The translations under genes and the position numbers were made by a program. Below are positions 36,659 to 46,646 of a stretch of DNA of 64,000 nucleotides, in pieces. Numbering within the stretch: the first letter of the stretch is position 1; each line of letters begins with the position of its first letter. Source of the stretch: Thermosynechococcus sp. CL-1 (lineage in GTDB: Bacteria; Cyanobacteriota; Cyanobacteriia; Thermosynechococcales; Thermosynechococcaceae); the NCBI RefSeq assembly GCF_008386235.1, contig NZ_CP040671.1, positions 744,001 through 808,000 on the forward strand. Direction: 5' to 3'. Under the pieces are notes generated by a model. It saw only the letters and a program-made list of their open reading frames with translations, was not told where the DNA came from and did not search any database.

Positions 36659-37096
36659 ATGACCTCTCCTCTGTATGACACGGACTTTTATGCTTGGACC
36701 CTAGAGCAGGCGAAGTTGCTCAAGGCAGGCGACTTTGGCCATCTTGATATTGCCCACCTAGTAGAGGAAATCGAAGCCTTGGGACGGCAGGAGCGTCGGG
36801 AGCTAGAAAATCGCCTCGGGATTCTCATTGGACATCTCCTGAAGTGGGACTATCAGCCGCAAAAACGCAGTAAAAGCTGGCGAGCAACCATTCGCGAACA
36901 ACGGCGAGCTGTGCAGAAACTGATCCATCAAAACCCCAGCCTGCAACCCTACTTACCCCAGGCGATCGCTGAGGCCTATGAATCTGGCAAAGATTTAGTG
37001 GTGCGTGAAACCCCCTTGGACTACTCAGATCTCCCTGAAACCTGCCCCTATACACTGGGGCAACTCTTTGATCCCGACTTTCCTGCCACGAAGTAA
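36659..37096 (+). CDS. DUF29 family protein, copy 2
   Basis: A 145-residue paralog of the preceding gene with the same layout (LYDTDFYAWTLEQAKLLKAG, LLKWDYQPQKRSKSW, and TCPYTLGQLFDPDFP at the end). Outside the near-identical 113-bp block the two genes differ at roughly one position in four to five. The ATG at 36659 is used; the frame is open earlier inside copy 1. The function is unknown. Confidence 0.85.
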   Translation: MTSPLYDTDFYAWTLEQAKLLKAGDFGHLDIAHLVEEIEALGRQERRELENRLGILIGHLLKWDYQPQKRSKSWRATIREQRRAVQKLIHQNPSLQPYLPQAIAEAYESGKDLVVRETPLDYSDLPETCPYTLGQLFDPDFPATK

Positions 37097-37167
37097 AAAA
37101 CTTCAGCGTTCTGAAGCATACTCATGGCATCAAGGCTATACTGGCAGTGACGACGTGGAGTCGCAGT

Positions 37168-37353
37168 ATGGATACAGCCCAAATTAAAGCTCTAGTGGAA
37201 AAAGCCCTAGAAGATAAAATTCTTACCCTCGAAGAGCATGGCCAAATTATTGACGCAGTGCTTTCCGATGGCCAAATTTCCGAAGAAGAGGAAAAAATTT
37301 TACAGGAACTCCTCGAACGGGTCGCCTCTGGGGAAGTTGATTCCCAGTATTAG
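37168..37353 (+). CDS. Small conserved acidic protein
   Basis: A 61-residue acidic, helix-rich protein (DTAQIKALVEKALEDKILTLEEHGQIIDAVLSDGQISEEEEKILQELL). Its two helix-loop-helix halves with D-x-x-ILT/ DGQISEEE recall degenerate EF-hand or tellurite-resistance-like repeats, but calcium ligands are not clear. I cannot name a family. It ends 4 bases into the 3' end of convergent tsaC. Confidence 0.65.
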   Translation: MDTAQIKALVEKALEDKILTLEEHGQIIDAVLSDGQISEEEEKILQELLERVASGEVDSQY

Positions 37354-37934
37354 GGTGTTTTAATCTGCACTCGCCCTTGGCGCAGGACGTGCCATTCCCC
37401 CGATTGCCATTGCACGACGGTTGAAGGTTCTGGGGGGGTAGGGGGTAACTGCCACGGGTGGAGCGTCAGCACTTGGGGAAACTCACAGGCGATCGCCCCC
37501 CATTCAATGAGTGGCGGCTGACCTGAACGGTTAATACTGGTGGTGGCCAATGGTCCTGTTTGCTCGAGGAGGGCTTGGGCAGGCGGCCAATCGGGAACCC
37601 GCAAGCCAATCGTGCCTGTACCTAGGGGGTTCAAACCCGCAGGAAGTTCAGCAGCGGGCAACACCAAGGTCACGGCTCCCGGCCAATAACGCCCCGCCAT
37701 GGCAGACCACTGCTCCCATTCAGCCGCACTACCGCGCACAAAGGGCCAGAGTTGCTCAGGATTGGCACCCATGAGGATCAAGGGTTTAGACGGTTGGCGC
37801 TCCTTGGCAGCATAGATCAATTCCCCGCGATCGCACCGACTGGCCAAGGCGGGCACCGTATCGGTGGGAAAACTAATCAACCAATGGCCCGCTCGCACTG
37901 CGGCGACTAAGGCGGCCATACTCACCTGTGCCAT
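37350..37934 (-). CDS. tsaC: L-threonylcarbamoyladenylate synthase (TsaC/Sua5/YrdC)
   Basis: TsaC makes threonylcarbamoyl-AMP for the t6A modification of tRNA. The 194-residue YrdC-domain protein has SFPTDTVPALASRCD (21-35), KERQPSKPLILMG (about 44-56), WPGAVTLVL, GLRVPDWP and TTSINRSGQPP. It is the short form without the Sua5 tail. The ATG at 37934 lies 9 bases after ggt. tsaE in this window serves the same pathway. Confidence 0.9.
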   Translation of the reverse strand: MAQVSMAALVAAVRAGHWLISFPTDTVPALASRCDRGELIYAAKERQPSKPLILMGANPEQLWPFVRGSAAEWEQWSAMAGRYWPGAVTLVLPAAELPAGLNPLGTGTIGLRVPDWPPAQALLEQTGPLATTSINRSGQPPLIEWGAIACEFPQVLTLHPWQLPPTPPEPSTVVQWQSGEWHVLRQGRVQIKTP

Positions 37935-37943
37935 ATTTCTCCT

Positions 37944-39671
37944 CTACCAACCCATGGCAGCTCCTTCCCCCCGAGGATCCGCTGCCCCTTCCAATTGTCC
38001 CTGATCCAAAACGCGAATTAAGCTGGCATTCCCCCAAGGGCGGCTTTGTTCTACCCGATAGCCCCACTGCTGCCACGTTTGAATCCAAGAACTTGGAATC
38101 GTTGGCTCGACAAAGAGGGTATCCGGCGCCCACTGCTGATGAATGCGGGGACGGGCAACGGCGGTGGCGGCATCCTGCCCTAAATCAACGACGTTCAGAA
38201 ACAGTTGCAGCACAGTTGTAATAATGCGACTGCCGCCGGGGGAGCCTAAAACCATATTGAGGCGATGATCCTTTAGCACAATTGTTGGACTCATGCTCGA
38301 AAGGGGACGCTTGCCCGGTTCGATGCCATTGGCTAGGGGGGCGTTTTCTGATTGAATACCAACCACACCAAAGAGGTTGGGTTGATTGGGGGCAATGGCA
38401 AAATCATCCATTTCATTGTTGAGGAGAATCCCCGTTTGCGGCACCACCACACCCGCCCCAAAGGGACCATTGATCGTAAAGGTTAGGCTAACGACATTTC
38501 TTTGGGCATCGACAACATTCAGGTGACTGGTGTTGTCTGACTCTGCAAGTTGGATTGGGGTGGCGGCACTCACAGCACGTTGGGGACGGGCACGACGGGG
38601 AAGAATTTCGCTAACCCGCTGTTGGGCATAGCGAGGATGGGTGAGGGCCGTGACCGGCACCGGCACAAAGTCACTATCCCCGAGGTAACGGGCGCGATCG
38701 GCGTAGGCAATTTGCATGACGCTGGCTAGGTAGTGACCGCGATCGCTGGGGGTAGAAGCAGGGGGCAACAGTTGCCAGAGGTTGAGCATTTGCACAAGGG
38801 CCACACCACCAGCAGAGGGGGGTGGCATCGAACAGACCTGAAACGCACGATAGGTGCCACAAATTGGCTCTCGCCAAACGGGGGTATAGGTTCGTAAATC
38901 CTCTAGGGTGATCTTGCCCCCTTGCTGCGCCATAAACTCGGCAATCGCTCTGGCAATCCAACCCTCATAAAAGCTGCGCGGCTCGCGGGCGATCGCCCCC
39001 AAGGTTTTTGCTAACTCTAGCTGTTGAATCACCGTGCCCAAGGGGGGAACTTGGCCATCCCTGAGGAAAATGCGCGCGGCGGTAGCATCGTGCTGCAGAA
39101 CGGCTTGGCGCATCGTTGCCCACTGCTGATAACGTGGGGTAACCGCAAACCCCTGTTGGGCAGCCTGAATGGCGGGTGCCACCACCTGCGACCAAGGCAG
39201 TTGACCATAGCGCTGGTGCAAAGCGGCTAAGCCAGCAACGGTGCCGGGGGTGCCTGCGGCCAAGACTCCATCCAAACTGGCGCGGGGAATCACCTCTCCC
39301 TTCGCGTTGAGATACATCGTTGGTGTCGCTTGCAGGGGGGCACGCTCCCGAAAATCAAGGGCACGCAGGGTTTGAGATTGGGCGTGATACACAAGGGCAA
39401 AGCCACCGCCACCAATCCCAGCGGCATAGGGTTCAACGACGGCGATCATGAATGCGGTTGCCACGGCTGCATCCACGGCATTGCCCCCTGCCTTGAGGAT
39501 GTCTCTTCCTATTTTTGCTGCTGCGGGTTGAGCTGCTGTCACCATTCCCCGCTGGCTAATCGTTTGAGCTGGGGCGGGTGGGGCGGCAAAAAATGTTACC
39601 GCTAGGACAATAGCGAGGAAGGGCGATCGCCCCCATTGCTCAACCTTTCCTAGAGTGAATCCTTGCCCCAT
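37944..39671 (-). CDS. ggt: Gamma-glutamyltransferase
   Basis: Ggt cleaves the gamma-glutamyl bond of glutathione in the periplasm and is an autoprocessing Ntn hydrolase. The 575-residue precursor has a signal peptide (about 16-35, ending PAPAQ), the N-terminal GGNAVDAAVAT block, and the self-cleavage Thr381 in ESDNTSHLNVVD that begins the small subunit. PLSSMSPTIV and GSPGGSRIITTV, which form the active site, follow. tsaC is 9 bases downstream on the same strand. Confidence 0.94.
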   Translation of the reverse strand: MGQGFTLGKVEQWGRSPFLAIVLAVTFFAAPPAPAQTISQRGMVTAAQPAAAKIGRDILKAGGNAVDAAVATAFMIAVVEPYAAGIGGGGFALVYHAQSQTLRALDFRERAPLQATPTMYLNAKGEVIPRASLDGVLAAGTPGTVAGLAALHQRYGQLPWSQVVAPAIQAAQQGFAVTPRYQQWATMRQAVLQHDATAARIFLRDGQVPPLGTVIQQLELAKTLGAIAREPRSFYEGWIARAIAEFMAQQGGKITLEDLRTYTPVWREPICGTYRAFQVCSMPPPSAGGVALVQMLNLWQLLPPASTPSDRGHYLASVMQIAYADRARYLGDSDFVPVPVTALTHPRYAQQRVSEILPRRARPQRAVSAATPIQLAESDNTSHLNVVDAQRNVVSLTFTINGPFGAGVVVPQTGILLNNEMDDFAIAPNQPNLFGVVGIQSENAPLANGIEPGKRPLSSMSPTIVLKDHRLNMVLGSPGGSRIITTVLQLFLNVVDLGQDAATAVARPRIHQQWAPDTLFVEPTIPSSWIQTWQQWGYRVEQSRPWGNASLIRVLDQGQLEGAADPRGEGAAMGW

Positions 39672-39770
39672 GATTGATTTGGCTCAAAACTGCTGCGGAA
39701 CCCCAGCCTGTAAAATACACGAAGAGAGCAGTATTGCAAACGTCCTCAACCGCCAAGGTTCATTTTTGCC

Positions 39771-41600
39771 ATGCCAAATTCACTGTTAGAAACCAGTTGG
39801 TGGGTGCCCTGTTATGGCTTAGTGGGTGCAGCCCTGACGTTGCCTTGGGCCACCGGTGTTGTGCGGCGCACCGGGCCTCGACCCGCAGCCTATTTCAATC
39901 TGCTGATGACGGTTGTTGCTTTTGTGCATGGCTTTTTCCTATTGCAACAAACTCGCAGTGGCGCCACCGCAACGATTGTTTGGCATTGGCTACAGGCACC
40001 GGGACTCGATCTCTCGTTTTCATTGCTCATCAACAGTGTCACCACGGGGGCTATGGAGTTGGTGACGGGCCTGAGTATCCTCGCCCAGATTTTTGCCCTG
40101 GGTTATCTCGAAAAGGACTGGGGTATGGCCCGCTTCTTTGCCTTAATGGGCTTTTTTGAGGCGGCCCTCAGTGGCATTGCGATCAGTAACTCGTTGCTCC
40201 TGAGCTATGGCCTGTTGGAGATGCTGACCCTCTCGACCTATTTGCTGATTGGCTTCTGGTATGCTCAGCCCCTTGTGGTCAAAGCAGCACGGGATGCCTT
40301 TCTCACCAAACGGGTGGGGGATATCTTACTCCTCATGGGGGTAGTCGCTGTCGGCAGCCTTGCGGGGAGTTATGATTTTCCCAATCTCTACCAATGGGCA
40401 GAAGACGCCAATTTACCAGACGGTTGGGGCTTTTTACTGGGCTTAGCCTTGATTGCAGGTCCCACGGGTAAATGTGCTCAAGTGCCTTTGCACCTGTGGC
40501 TCGATGAAGCGATGGAAGGGCCCAACCCCGCTTCGATTATGCGCAACTCAGTGGTGGTGGCGGCGGGTGCCTATATTCTCATTAAGCTACAGCCGATTCT
40601 GGTGGCCTGCCCGGGGGCAAACATTGCGCTGATCCTGATTGGGGCAGTCACAGCCATCAGTGAATCCCTTGTTTCCATTGCCCAAATTGACATTAAACGG
40701 GCACTGTCCCACTCGACGAGCGCCTATCTGGGGTTGGTGTTTATTGGCGTCGGCACCAACTGGACAGATTTTGCCCTGTTTGTATTGCTCACCCACGCGA
40801 TCGCCAAGGCACTGCTGTTTATGAGTATTGGCAGTGTGATTATGACCACCAACTGTCAGGATTTGACGGAATTGGGGGGCTTAGGCGGACGGATGCCAGC
40901 CACAAGTTCAGCCTTTGTGATTGGCGGTCTCTCCCTAATTGGCTGTCTGCCCTTGGGTGCCTTTTGGTCGTTTTATCGCGGCATTGACTACTACTGGCAA
41001 ACCCAGCTTGGCTTGGTGGGTCTGATTTTGCTGGTTAATACCCTAACGGCGGTCAACCTCACCCGTGTCTTTCGCTTGGTCTTCTTAGGGCCTGCTCAAC
41101 CCAAAACCCGCCGTGCCCCTGAAGTGCCTTGGCCGCTGGCAGTGCCAATGGTCACCCTGAGTATTTTGAATGTGCTGGTGCCCTTTATCTTGCAGCGGGT
41201 GCAGTTGTTACCGACAACGATTGATTGGTGGATTGTGGTTCTGCTTGTGGTGTCAGGATGCACTGGAATTCTCCTTGGGGGTTTTGTCACCCTCAAGCGC
41301 CAGTGGACACGTCCGATCAAGGTGCCCTTGCGCTTTGTGCAGGATCTGTTAGCCTACGATCTTTACATTGAGGAACTCTATCGCTATACCGTGGTTTGGG
41401 CAGTGCGATCGCTCTCGCAGTTCAGCGCTTGGGTGGATCGCCATGTTGTTGATCGCATTGTGAATACAACGGGTGTGGCATCCCTTGTGGGGGGTGAGTT
41501 GCTCAAGTACAGTGCCAGTGGTCAATCCCAAGCCTATTTGCTGCTGGTGTTTATTGGTGTGGCAATTCTTGGGGGGGCGATCGCATGGCTACTACTGTAA
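39771..41600 (+). CDS. ndhF4: NDH-1 CO2-uptake subunit NdhF (NdhF4-like)
   Basis: NdhF is the distal antiporter-like proton pump of NDH-1MS' complexes. The 609-residue protein has about 16 membrane helices and typical blocks (NSLLLSYGLLEMLTLSTYLLIGFWY, PTGKCAQVPLHLWLDEAMEGPNP, KRALSHSTSAYLG). It starts the ndhF-ndhD-cup operon. The downstream Cup protein at 381 residues fits CupB better than CupA, so I assign F4/D4/CupB (the constitutive low-affinity system); F3/D3/CupA is the alternative. No cupS and no LysR gene lie nearby, which agrees. ndhD begins 16 bases before its end. Confidence 0.82.
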   Translation: MPNSLLETSWWVPCYGLVGAALTLPWATGVVRRTGPRPAAYFNLLMTVVAFVHGFFLLQQTRSGATATIVWHWLQAPGLDLSFSLLINSVTTGAMELVTGLSILAQIFALGYLEKDWGMARFFALMGFFEAALSGIAISNSLLLSYGLLEMLTLSTYLLIGFWYAQPLVVKAARDAFLTKRVGDILLLMGVVAVGSLAGSYDFPNLYQWAEDANLPDGWGFLLGLALIAGPTGKCAQVPLHLWLDEAMEGPNPASIMRNSVVVAAGAYILIKLQPILVACPGANIALILIGAVTAISESLVSIAQIDIKRALSHSTSAYLGLVFIGVGTNWTDFALFVLLTHAIAKALLFMSIGSVIMTTNCQDLTELGGLGGRMPATSSAFVIGGLSLIGCLPLGAFWSFYRGIDYYWQTQLGLVGLILLVNTLTAVNLTRVFRLVFLGPAQPKTRRAPEVPWPLAVPMVTLSILNVLVPFILQRVQLLPTTIDWWIVVLLVVSGCTGILLGGFVTLKRQWTRPIKVPLRFVQDLLAYDLYIEELYRYTVVWAVRSLSQFSAWVDRHVVDRIVNTTGVASLVGGELLKYSASGQSQAYLLLVFIGVAILGGAIAWLLL

Positions 41601-43081
41601 TGCCGCTGTTAAGTTTCCTTCTCTGGGTGCCCTTACTCGGTGCCCTTGCCCTCAGCCTGTTACCCGCTGAAAGTCTGGGACGCACCTACCGCAGTTTAGC
41701 CGCTGTCGTGATGGCGATCGCCCTTGTCGTCAGTCTCGCGATCGCCCGTCTATTTGACCCCGCCAATGCAGCACCGCAATTAACCGAGGTGATTCCTTGG
41801 TTGGAGCCACTGGGCTTGAGCTATCGCCTGAGCGTGGATGGCCTGTCGCTGCCGCTATTGGTCTTAAATAACTTCCTGACGCTGATTGCCCTCTTGGCCA
41901 CTTCTGTCAATCTGCCCCGTCCGCGGTTGTATTACCCGCTGGTACTGCTGTTGAATGCGGGTGTCAGTGGCGCTTTTTTGGCCGATAATTTGCTGCTCTT
42001 TTTCCTCTTCTATGAATTGGAGTTGATTCCCCTCTACCTTCTGATTGCGATTTGGGGTGGGGCACGGCGCAGTTATGCGGCCACCAAGTTTTTAATTTAC
42101 ACGGCCATTTCTGGGGTGCTGCTTCTAGCCGGATTCCTAGGACTGGTGTGGCTTGCCCATACCCCCTCCTTTGACTTTGACCCCCAGTTATCCACCCCCT
42201 TGCCCCTCAGTTCACAGCTGGTTTTGCTAGGGCTGATTTTGGTGGGCTTTGGCATCAAGATTCCCCTCGTGCCCTTCCATACGTGGTTACCCGATGCCCA
42301 CGTTGAAGCTTCCACGCCGATTTCTGTGCTGCTGGCGGGGGTACTCCTGAAATTGGGTACCTATGGGCTAGTGCGCTTTGGCGTGCAGTTATTCCCGCAG
42401 GCATGGCAAGTTTTGGCGCCGGGGTTGGCCACTTGGGCGGTGGTCAGTGTCCTCTACGGTTCCCTAATGGCGATCGCCCAAACGGATATGAAAAAAATGG
42501 TGGCCTACAGTTCCATTGGGCACATGGGGTTTGTTCTCTTGGCCACTGCCACTGCCACTCCCTTGAGTATTTTGGCGGCTATTGCCCAAATGATGAGCCA
42601 CGGCTTAATTTCCGCCCTCCTCTTTTTGCTGGTGGGGGTTGTCTATGAAAAAACTGGCAGCCGCAACATTGAGGTACTGCGGGGATTGCTGAACCCTGAG
42701 CGGGGGTTGCCCCTGATTGGTAGCCTGATGATTGTCGGTGTCATGGCCAGTGGCGGTATCCCCGGCATGGTGGGCTTTGTGGCGGAGTTCCTGATCTTCC
42801 GCAGTAGTTTCCTCACCTTCCCAGTGCAAACACTCCTGTGTATGGTGGGGACGGGCTTAACGGCAGTGTATTTTCTCTTGCTGGTGAACCGCGTCTTTTT
42901 TGGTCGTTTGCCCAATGAATTGACGGATTTGCCGCCCGTGGCGTGGGGCGATCGCCTGCCGAGCCTCCTATTAGCCACGCTAATCTTGATCTTAGGGATT
43001 GTTCCTAACTGGCTGATCCATTGGAGTGAAACCACCGTTAGCCTTCTCACCACTGCTGTTGCTACGCTGCCCGTACCATGA
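41585..43081 (+). CDS. ndhD4: NDH-1 CO2-uptake subunit NdhD (NdhD4-like)
   Basis: NdhD is the second antiporter-like subunit of the CO2-hydrating NDH-1 complexes. The 498-residue protein has about 14 membrane helices and the family blocks LLLFFLFYELELIPLYLLIAIWGG, KIPLVPFHTWLPDAHVEA (with the conserved Lys and His of the proton channel) and TDMKKMVAYSSIGHMG. It overlaps ndhF by 16 bases and cupB by 4 bases (ATGA), so expression is tightly coupled. The D4 assignment follows the Cup type. Confidence 0.84.
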   Translation: MATTVMPLLSFLLWVPLLGALALSLLPAESLGRTYRSLAAVVMAIALVVSLAIARLFDPANAAPQLTEVIPWLEPLGLSYRLSVDGLSLPLLVLNNFLTLIALLATSVNLPRPRLYYPLVLLLNAGVSGAFLADNLLLFFLFYELELIPLYLLIAIWGGARRSYAATKFLIYTAISGVLLLAGFLGLVWLAHTPSFDFDPQLSTPLPLSSQLVLLGLILVGFGIKIPLVPFHTWLPDAHVEASTPISVLLAGVLLKLGTYGLVRFGVQLFPQAWQVLAPGLATWAVVSVLYGSLMAIAQTDMKKMVAYSSIGHMGFVLLATATATPLSILAAIAQMMSHGLISALLFLLVGVVYEKTGSRNIEVLRGLLNPERGLPLIGSLMIVGVMASGGIPGMVGFVAEFLIFRSSFLTFPVQTLLCMVGTGLTAVYFLLLVNRVFFGRLPNELTDLPPVAWGDRLPSLLLATLILILGIVPNWLIHWSETTVSLLTTAVATLPVP

Positions 43082-44223
43082 CCCTGATTACTGCTGCTCC
43101 AACCTCCCTGCATCAAGAACTGCGTACCGCCATCCTAGAGCGGTTGCTGAATGGTCAAGCCCTGTTACCGGATACGCCAACCCATGTGATGGAAGTGGTG
43201 GGCATCCTCAAAAGCTATGGGGTGGTGCTCAAGGCCTATGCCGAAAATCTCTGCGACATTAGTCAGCGGCAGTTTCTGGTGCTCTTTCCCTTTTTCAAAT
43301 ACTTCAACGGTGAGATTACCATTCCCAAGCTGCTGCGCCACTGGTGGCACGACCGCATTAACTACGAATACGCCGAATACTGTATGCGTGCCATGATGTG
43401 GCATGGGGGCGGCGGTCTTGATGCCTTCCTTGATTCGGCAGAATTTCGGCAATTGGCGGCCAAGGCGATCGCCGCTAAACTGCGGGGCAATCCCCTGATG
43501 CAATTCGTGAACCAGCTTTTTCCAGAGTTTTTGCTGGAAACAGTGCGGATGCTTTGCTACTACAGTGGCTTGGGGCAGTTTTGGACGGTGATGTATCCCA
43601 TCTTTCTCACCTTGAGCGATTGCTACGATGCGGGTGAGATTCGCAGCATTCCCGATGTCGTAGATCATATTCGCGCGGGACTGATTGCGGCTGCCGATCG
43701 CCCCATTACCTACAGCGTTACCATTCACGGCCAAACTTACGATATTCTGCCGGCTAGCGCTGGTCTTACCTTTTTAGCTGACACCGCCATTCCCTATGTC
43801 GAAGCGGTGTTCCTGCGGGGTACCCCCTTCTTTGGCCTCATTTCCTTCAATGCCCAAGCGCAACAAATTTCCCGCGATCAAGCCGAATTTGGCTATGGCG
43901 CCCTGTTTGCGGATCCCATTCCCACGGGTGCGGCTGGTATTCCTCCCACACTGCTCATGCAGGATATGCGCCACTATCTCCCTCCCTATCTTTTAGAGTT
44001 CTATCGTCGCCAAGGCCGAGGGGAAGACGATCTGCGCGTGAAAATTTGCCAAACCTTCCAAAAATCAATGTTTTGCGTCACCACAGCGGCAATCACCGCC
44101 CTTGCCCCCTATCCTTGGACGACCACTGACCCCCAAGAGCAAGCCGCCAATCGGGCATTCTACGAAACGTGGCTAGATCGCCTCGAAACCTCCCGACTCT
44201 GGAACGTGCAACTGAGCAACTAA
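43078..44223 (+). CDS. cupB: CO2 hydration protein CupB/ChpX-like
   Basis: Cup proteins sit on the cytoplasmic side of NdhF/NdhD and convert CO2 to bicarbonate. The 381-residue sequence has KLLRHWWHDRINYEYAEYCM (84-103) with His88 and Arg93, a spacing matching the reported zinc-ligand pair of CupA (His130/Arg135), as I remember it. At 381 residues it is nearer CupB (about 380) than CupA (about 440). It ends the operon; glyA follows after 66 bases with its own leader. Confidence 0.82.
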   Translation: MTLITAAPTSLHQELRTAILERLLNGQALLPDTPTHVMEVVGILKSYGVVLKAYAENLCDISQRQFLVLFPFFKYFNGEITIPKLLRHWWHDRINYEYAEYCMRAMMWHGGGGLDAFLDSAEFRQLAAKAIAAKLRGNPLMQFVNQLFPEFLLETVRMLCYYSGLGQFWTVMYPIFLTLSDCYDAGEIRSIPDVVDHIRAGLIAAADRPITYSVTIHGQTYDILPASAGLTFLADTAIPYVEAVFLRGTPFFGLISFNAQAQQISRDQAEFGYGALFADPIPTGAAGIPPTLLMQDMRHYLPPYLLEFYRRQGRGEDDLRVKICQTFQKSMFCVTTAAITALAPYPWTTTDPQEQAANRAFYETWLDRLETSRLWNVQLSN

Positions 44224-44289
44224 CCAAGGCTCAGGCAGCGATCCGCGATAAGATAGTAAGGCAGTTCATCTCCCTCCATCGACAATAAA

Positions 44290-45567
44290 ATGACCCATAT
44301 TGATTGGCTTGCGCAAACGGATCCCTTGGTCGCTGAAATGGTACAGCGGGAAATCCAGCGGCAGCAGCAACACCTTGAACTGATTGCCAGCGAAAACTTT
44401 ACTTCTCCTGCGGTGATGGCCGCTCAAGGCACAGTTCTCACCAACAAATATGCCGAGGGATTGCCCGGTAAACGCTACTACGGTGGCTGCGAATTTGTGG
44501 ATGAAGTAGAGCAACTGGCCATCGATCGCGCCAAGGAACTCTTTGCCGCCGCCCACGCCAATGTGCAACCCCACTCCGGTGCCCAAGCCAATTTTGCCGT
44601 CTTTTTGGCACTGCTCAATCCCGGCGATACGATTATGGGGATGGATTTGTCCCACGGTGGCCATCTCACCCACGGTTCCCCCGTCAACGTTTCTGGTAAA
44701 TGGTTTAACGTCGTTCACTACGGTGTCCATCCTGAAACAGAACGCCTCGATATGGACCAGGTGCGGGATTTAGCGCGGCAGCACCGTCCTAAGCTGATCA
44801 TCTGCGGCTATTCCGCCTATCCACGCGTCATTCCCTTTGCCGAGTTTCGCCAAATTGCCGATGAAGTGGGGGCCTACCTCATGGCCGATATTGCCCACAT
44901 TGCCGGTTTGGTTGCCACAGGTCACCATCCCAATCCGGTGCCCCTTTGCGATGTGGTCACCACCACCACCCATAAAACCCTGCGCGGCCCTCGCGGCGGC
45001 CTGATTCTTACCCGTGATGAAGAGTTGGGCAAAAAGTTCGATAAAGCCGTCTTTCCCGGTACCCAAGGGGGGCCATTGGAGCACGTTATTGCCGCTAAGG
45101 CGGTGGCCTTTGGTGAAGCCCTTAAGCCCGAGTTTAAAGCCTATTCTGGCCAAGTGATCCGCAATGCCCAAGCCCTCGCTGCGGGGCTGCAAGCGCGACA
45201 ACTGCGCCTTGTCTCTGGGGGCACCGATAACCACTTGATGCTGATTGACCTGCGATCGGTAAATCTAACGGGCAAAGAGGCCGATCGCCTGATGGGGGAA
45301 ATCAATATCACCACCAATAAAAATACGATTCCCTTTGACCCTGCCTCTCCCTTTGTCACCAGTGGTCTGCGGTTAGGAACCCCAGCGTTGACAACCCGTG
45401 GCTTCACTGAGGCTGAGTTTACGGAAATCGCCGAAATTATTAGCGATCGCCTGCATGCCCCCGAGGATGAGGTGATTAAAAACCGCTGCCGCGAGCGGGT
45501 GGCTGCCCTCTGTGCTCAATTTCCCCTCTATCCCCACTTGCAATTGCCGCAACCAGTGCTAGCCTGA
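44290..45567 (+). CDS. glyA: Serine hydroxymethyltransferase
   Basis: GlyA interconverts serine and glycine with tetrahydrofolate and feeds one-carbon metabolism and photorespiration. The 425-residue PLP enzyme has ENFTSP (35-40), [25 protein letters not shown] (95-101), SHGGHLTHG and the cofactor Lys229 in [14 protein letters not shown]. It is full length. The WecA-like gene starts 28 bases downstream on the same strand. Confidence 0.96.
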   Translation: MTHIDWLAQTDPLVAEMVQREIQRQQQHLELIASENFTSPAVMAAQGTVLTNKYAEGLPGKRYYGGCEFVDEVEQLAIDRAKELFAAAHANVQPHSGAQANFAVFLALLNPGDTIMGMDLSHGGHLTHGSPVNVSGKWFNVVHYGVHPETERLDMDQVRDLARQHRPKLIICGYSAYPRVIPFAEFRQIADEVGAYLMADIAHIAGLVATGHHPNPVPLCDVVTTTTHKTLRGPRGGLILTRDEELGKKFDKAVFPGTQGGPLEHVIAAKAVAFGEALKPEFKAYSGQVIRNAQALAAGLQARQLRLVSGGTDNHLMLIDLRSVNLTGKEADRLMGEINITTNKNTIPFDPASPFVTSGLRLGTPALTTRGFTEAEFTEIAEIISDRLHAPEDEVIKNRCRERVAALCAQFPLYPHLQLPQPVLA

Positions 45568-45595
45568 GGGGGAATCCTGCCAATGGTCTAATCAG

Positions 45596-46642
45596 ATGCT
45601 GTACCACCTGATTGCCTTCCTTGCTGCCATTGCCGTTGTTCTGTTGGTCACTCCCATTGTCAATGACTTTGGCCAGAAGGCAGGGTTTGTGGATAGACCT
45701 AATGAACGCAAAATTCACACCCGCCCAATGGTGCGCCTCGGTGGCGTCTCCATTTTTCTTGGTAATCTGGTGGCACTGCTGATTGTCTGGAATGCCGGCG
45801 GATTTGGTGTTTTACCCCAGCCAGCGGAGTATGAAATTTGGGGGGTCACTCTTGGCGGGGTGGCCTTTTTCCTCATTGGCCTAGCGGATGATCTGCTGAC
45901 TTTACCAGCGCTTCTACGCCTTGTCCTGCAATTTCTGGTGGCGGGTATTGTCTGGGCGGTGGGGGTCAAAATTCGCATTATCACAGTGCCTTTGGTGGGA
46001 ACTGTTGACCTCGGCTGGCTCAGTTTGCCCTTGACCACAGTGTGGCTAGTGGGCATTGCCAATGCCATTAACTTCATTGATGGGGTAGATGGGCTAGCAG
46101 CAGGGGTGTCGGGGATTGCTGCCTCAGCAATGCTGTTTGTCTGTATGCTGATGGGGGAGCCGGAGGCAGGACTATTGGCAGCTGCCTTGGCAGGAGGTGC
46201 CTTGGGGTTTCTACGCTATAACTTCAATCCGGCACAAATTTTTATGGGCGATGGCGGCGCCTACTTCATGGGTTTTACCCTTGCAGGTTTGGGCGTGATT
46301 GGACTCGTCAAGGCCTATACGGCGGTGGCCATTCTACTGCCCCTACTGATTTTGGCCGTGCCCATTGTGGACACCTCAACCGTTGTTTTTAACCGCCTCC
46401 TGAAAGGGCAGTCTCCCTTTGCCCCCGATAAGGGACATCTACACCATCGCTTGCTCAAGGCTGGTCTTTCTCAGCGGATGACGGTGCTGTTTATCTATTG
46501 CCTAACGCTATGGGTGGGGAGTCTGGCCTTGGCCTTGGCTGGTTTGCCGGGGGGATGGGGCTATGCCGTGGCTGCCTCCCTTTTGATGGGCTTTGCCGCT
46601 TGGTATGTATGGGAACGGGTGCGCAACAACGAAGATGACTGA
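45596..46642 (+). CDS. Undecaprenyl-phosphate sugar-1-phosphate transferase, WecA/TagO-like
   Basis: A 348-residue polytopic enzyme (about 10-11 helices) of the MraY/WecA family. The GGVSIFLGNLVALL opening, the catalytic LADDLLTLP region, NAINFIDGVDGLAAG (about 155-169), the FMGDGGAYFMGF block and PDKGHLHHRL (about 279-288) are all present. HLHHRL is a WecA/TagO mark distinguishing it from MraY. It would begin a lipid-linked polysaccharide; wecG at 7.4 kb is a plausible later enzyme. cinA follows at once. Confidence 0.85.
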   Translation: MLYHLIAFLAAIAVVLLVTPIVNDFGQKAGFVDRPNERKIHTRPMVRLGGVSIFLGNLVALLIVWNAGGFGVLPQPAEYEIWGVTLGGVAFFLIGLADDLLTLPALLRLVLQFLVAGIVWAVGVKIRIITVPLVGTVDLGWLSLPLTTVWLVGIANAINFIDGVDGLAAGVSGIAASAMLFVCMLMGEPEAGLLAAALAGGALGFLRYNFNPAQIFMGDGGAYFMGFTLAGLGVIGLVKAYTAVAILLPLLILAVPIVDTSTVVFNRLLKGQSPFAPDKGHLHHRLLKAGLSQRMTVLFIYCLTLWVGSLALALAGLPGGWGYAVAASLLMGFAAWYVWERVRNNEDD

Positions 46643-46646
46643 AACA

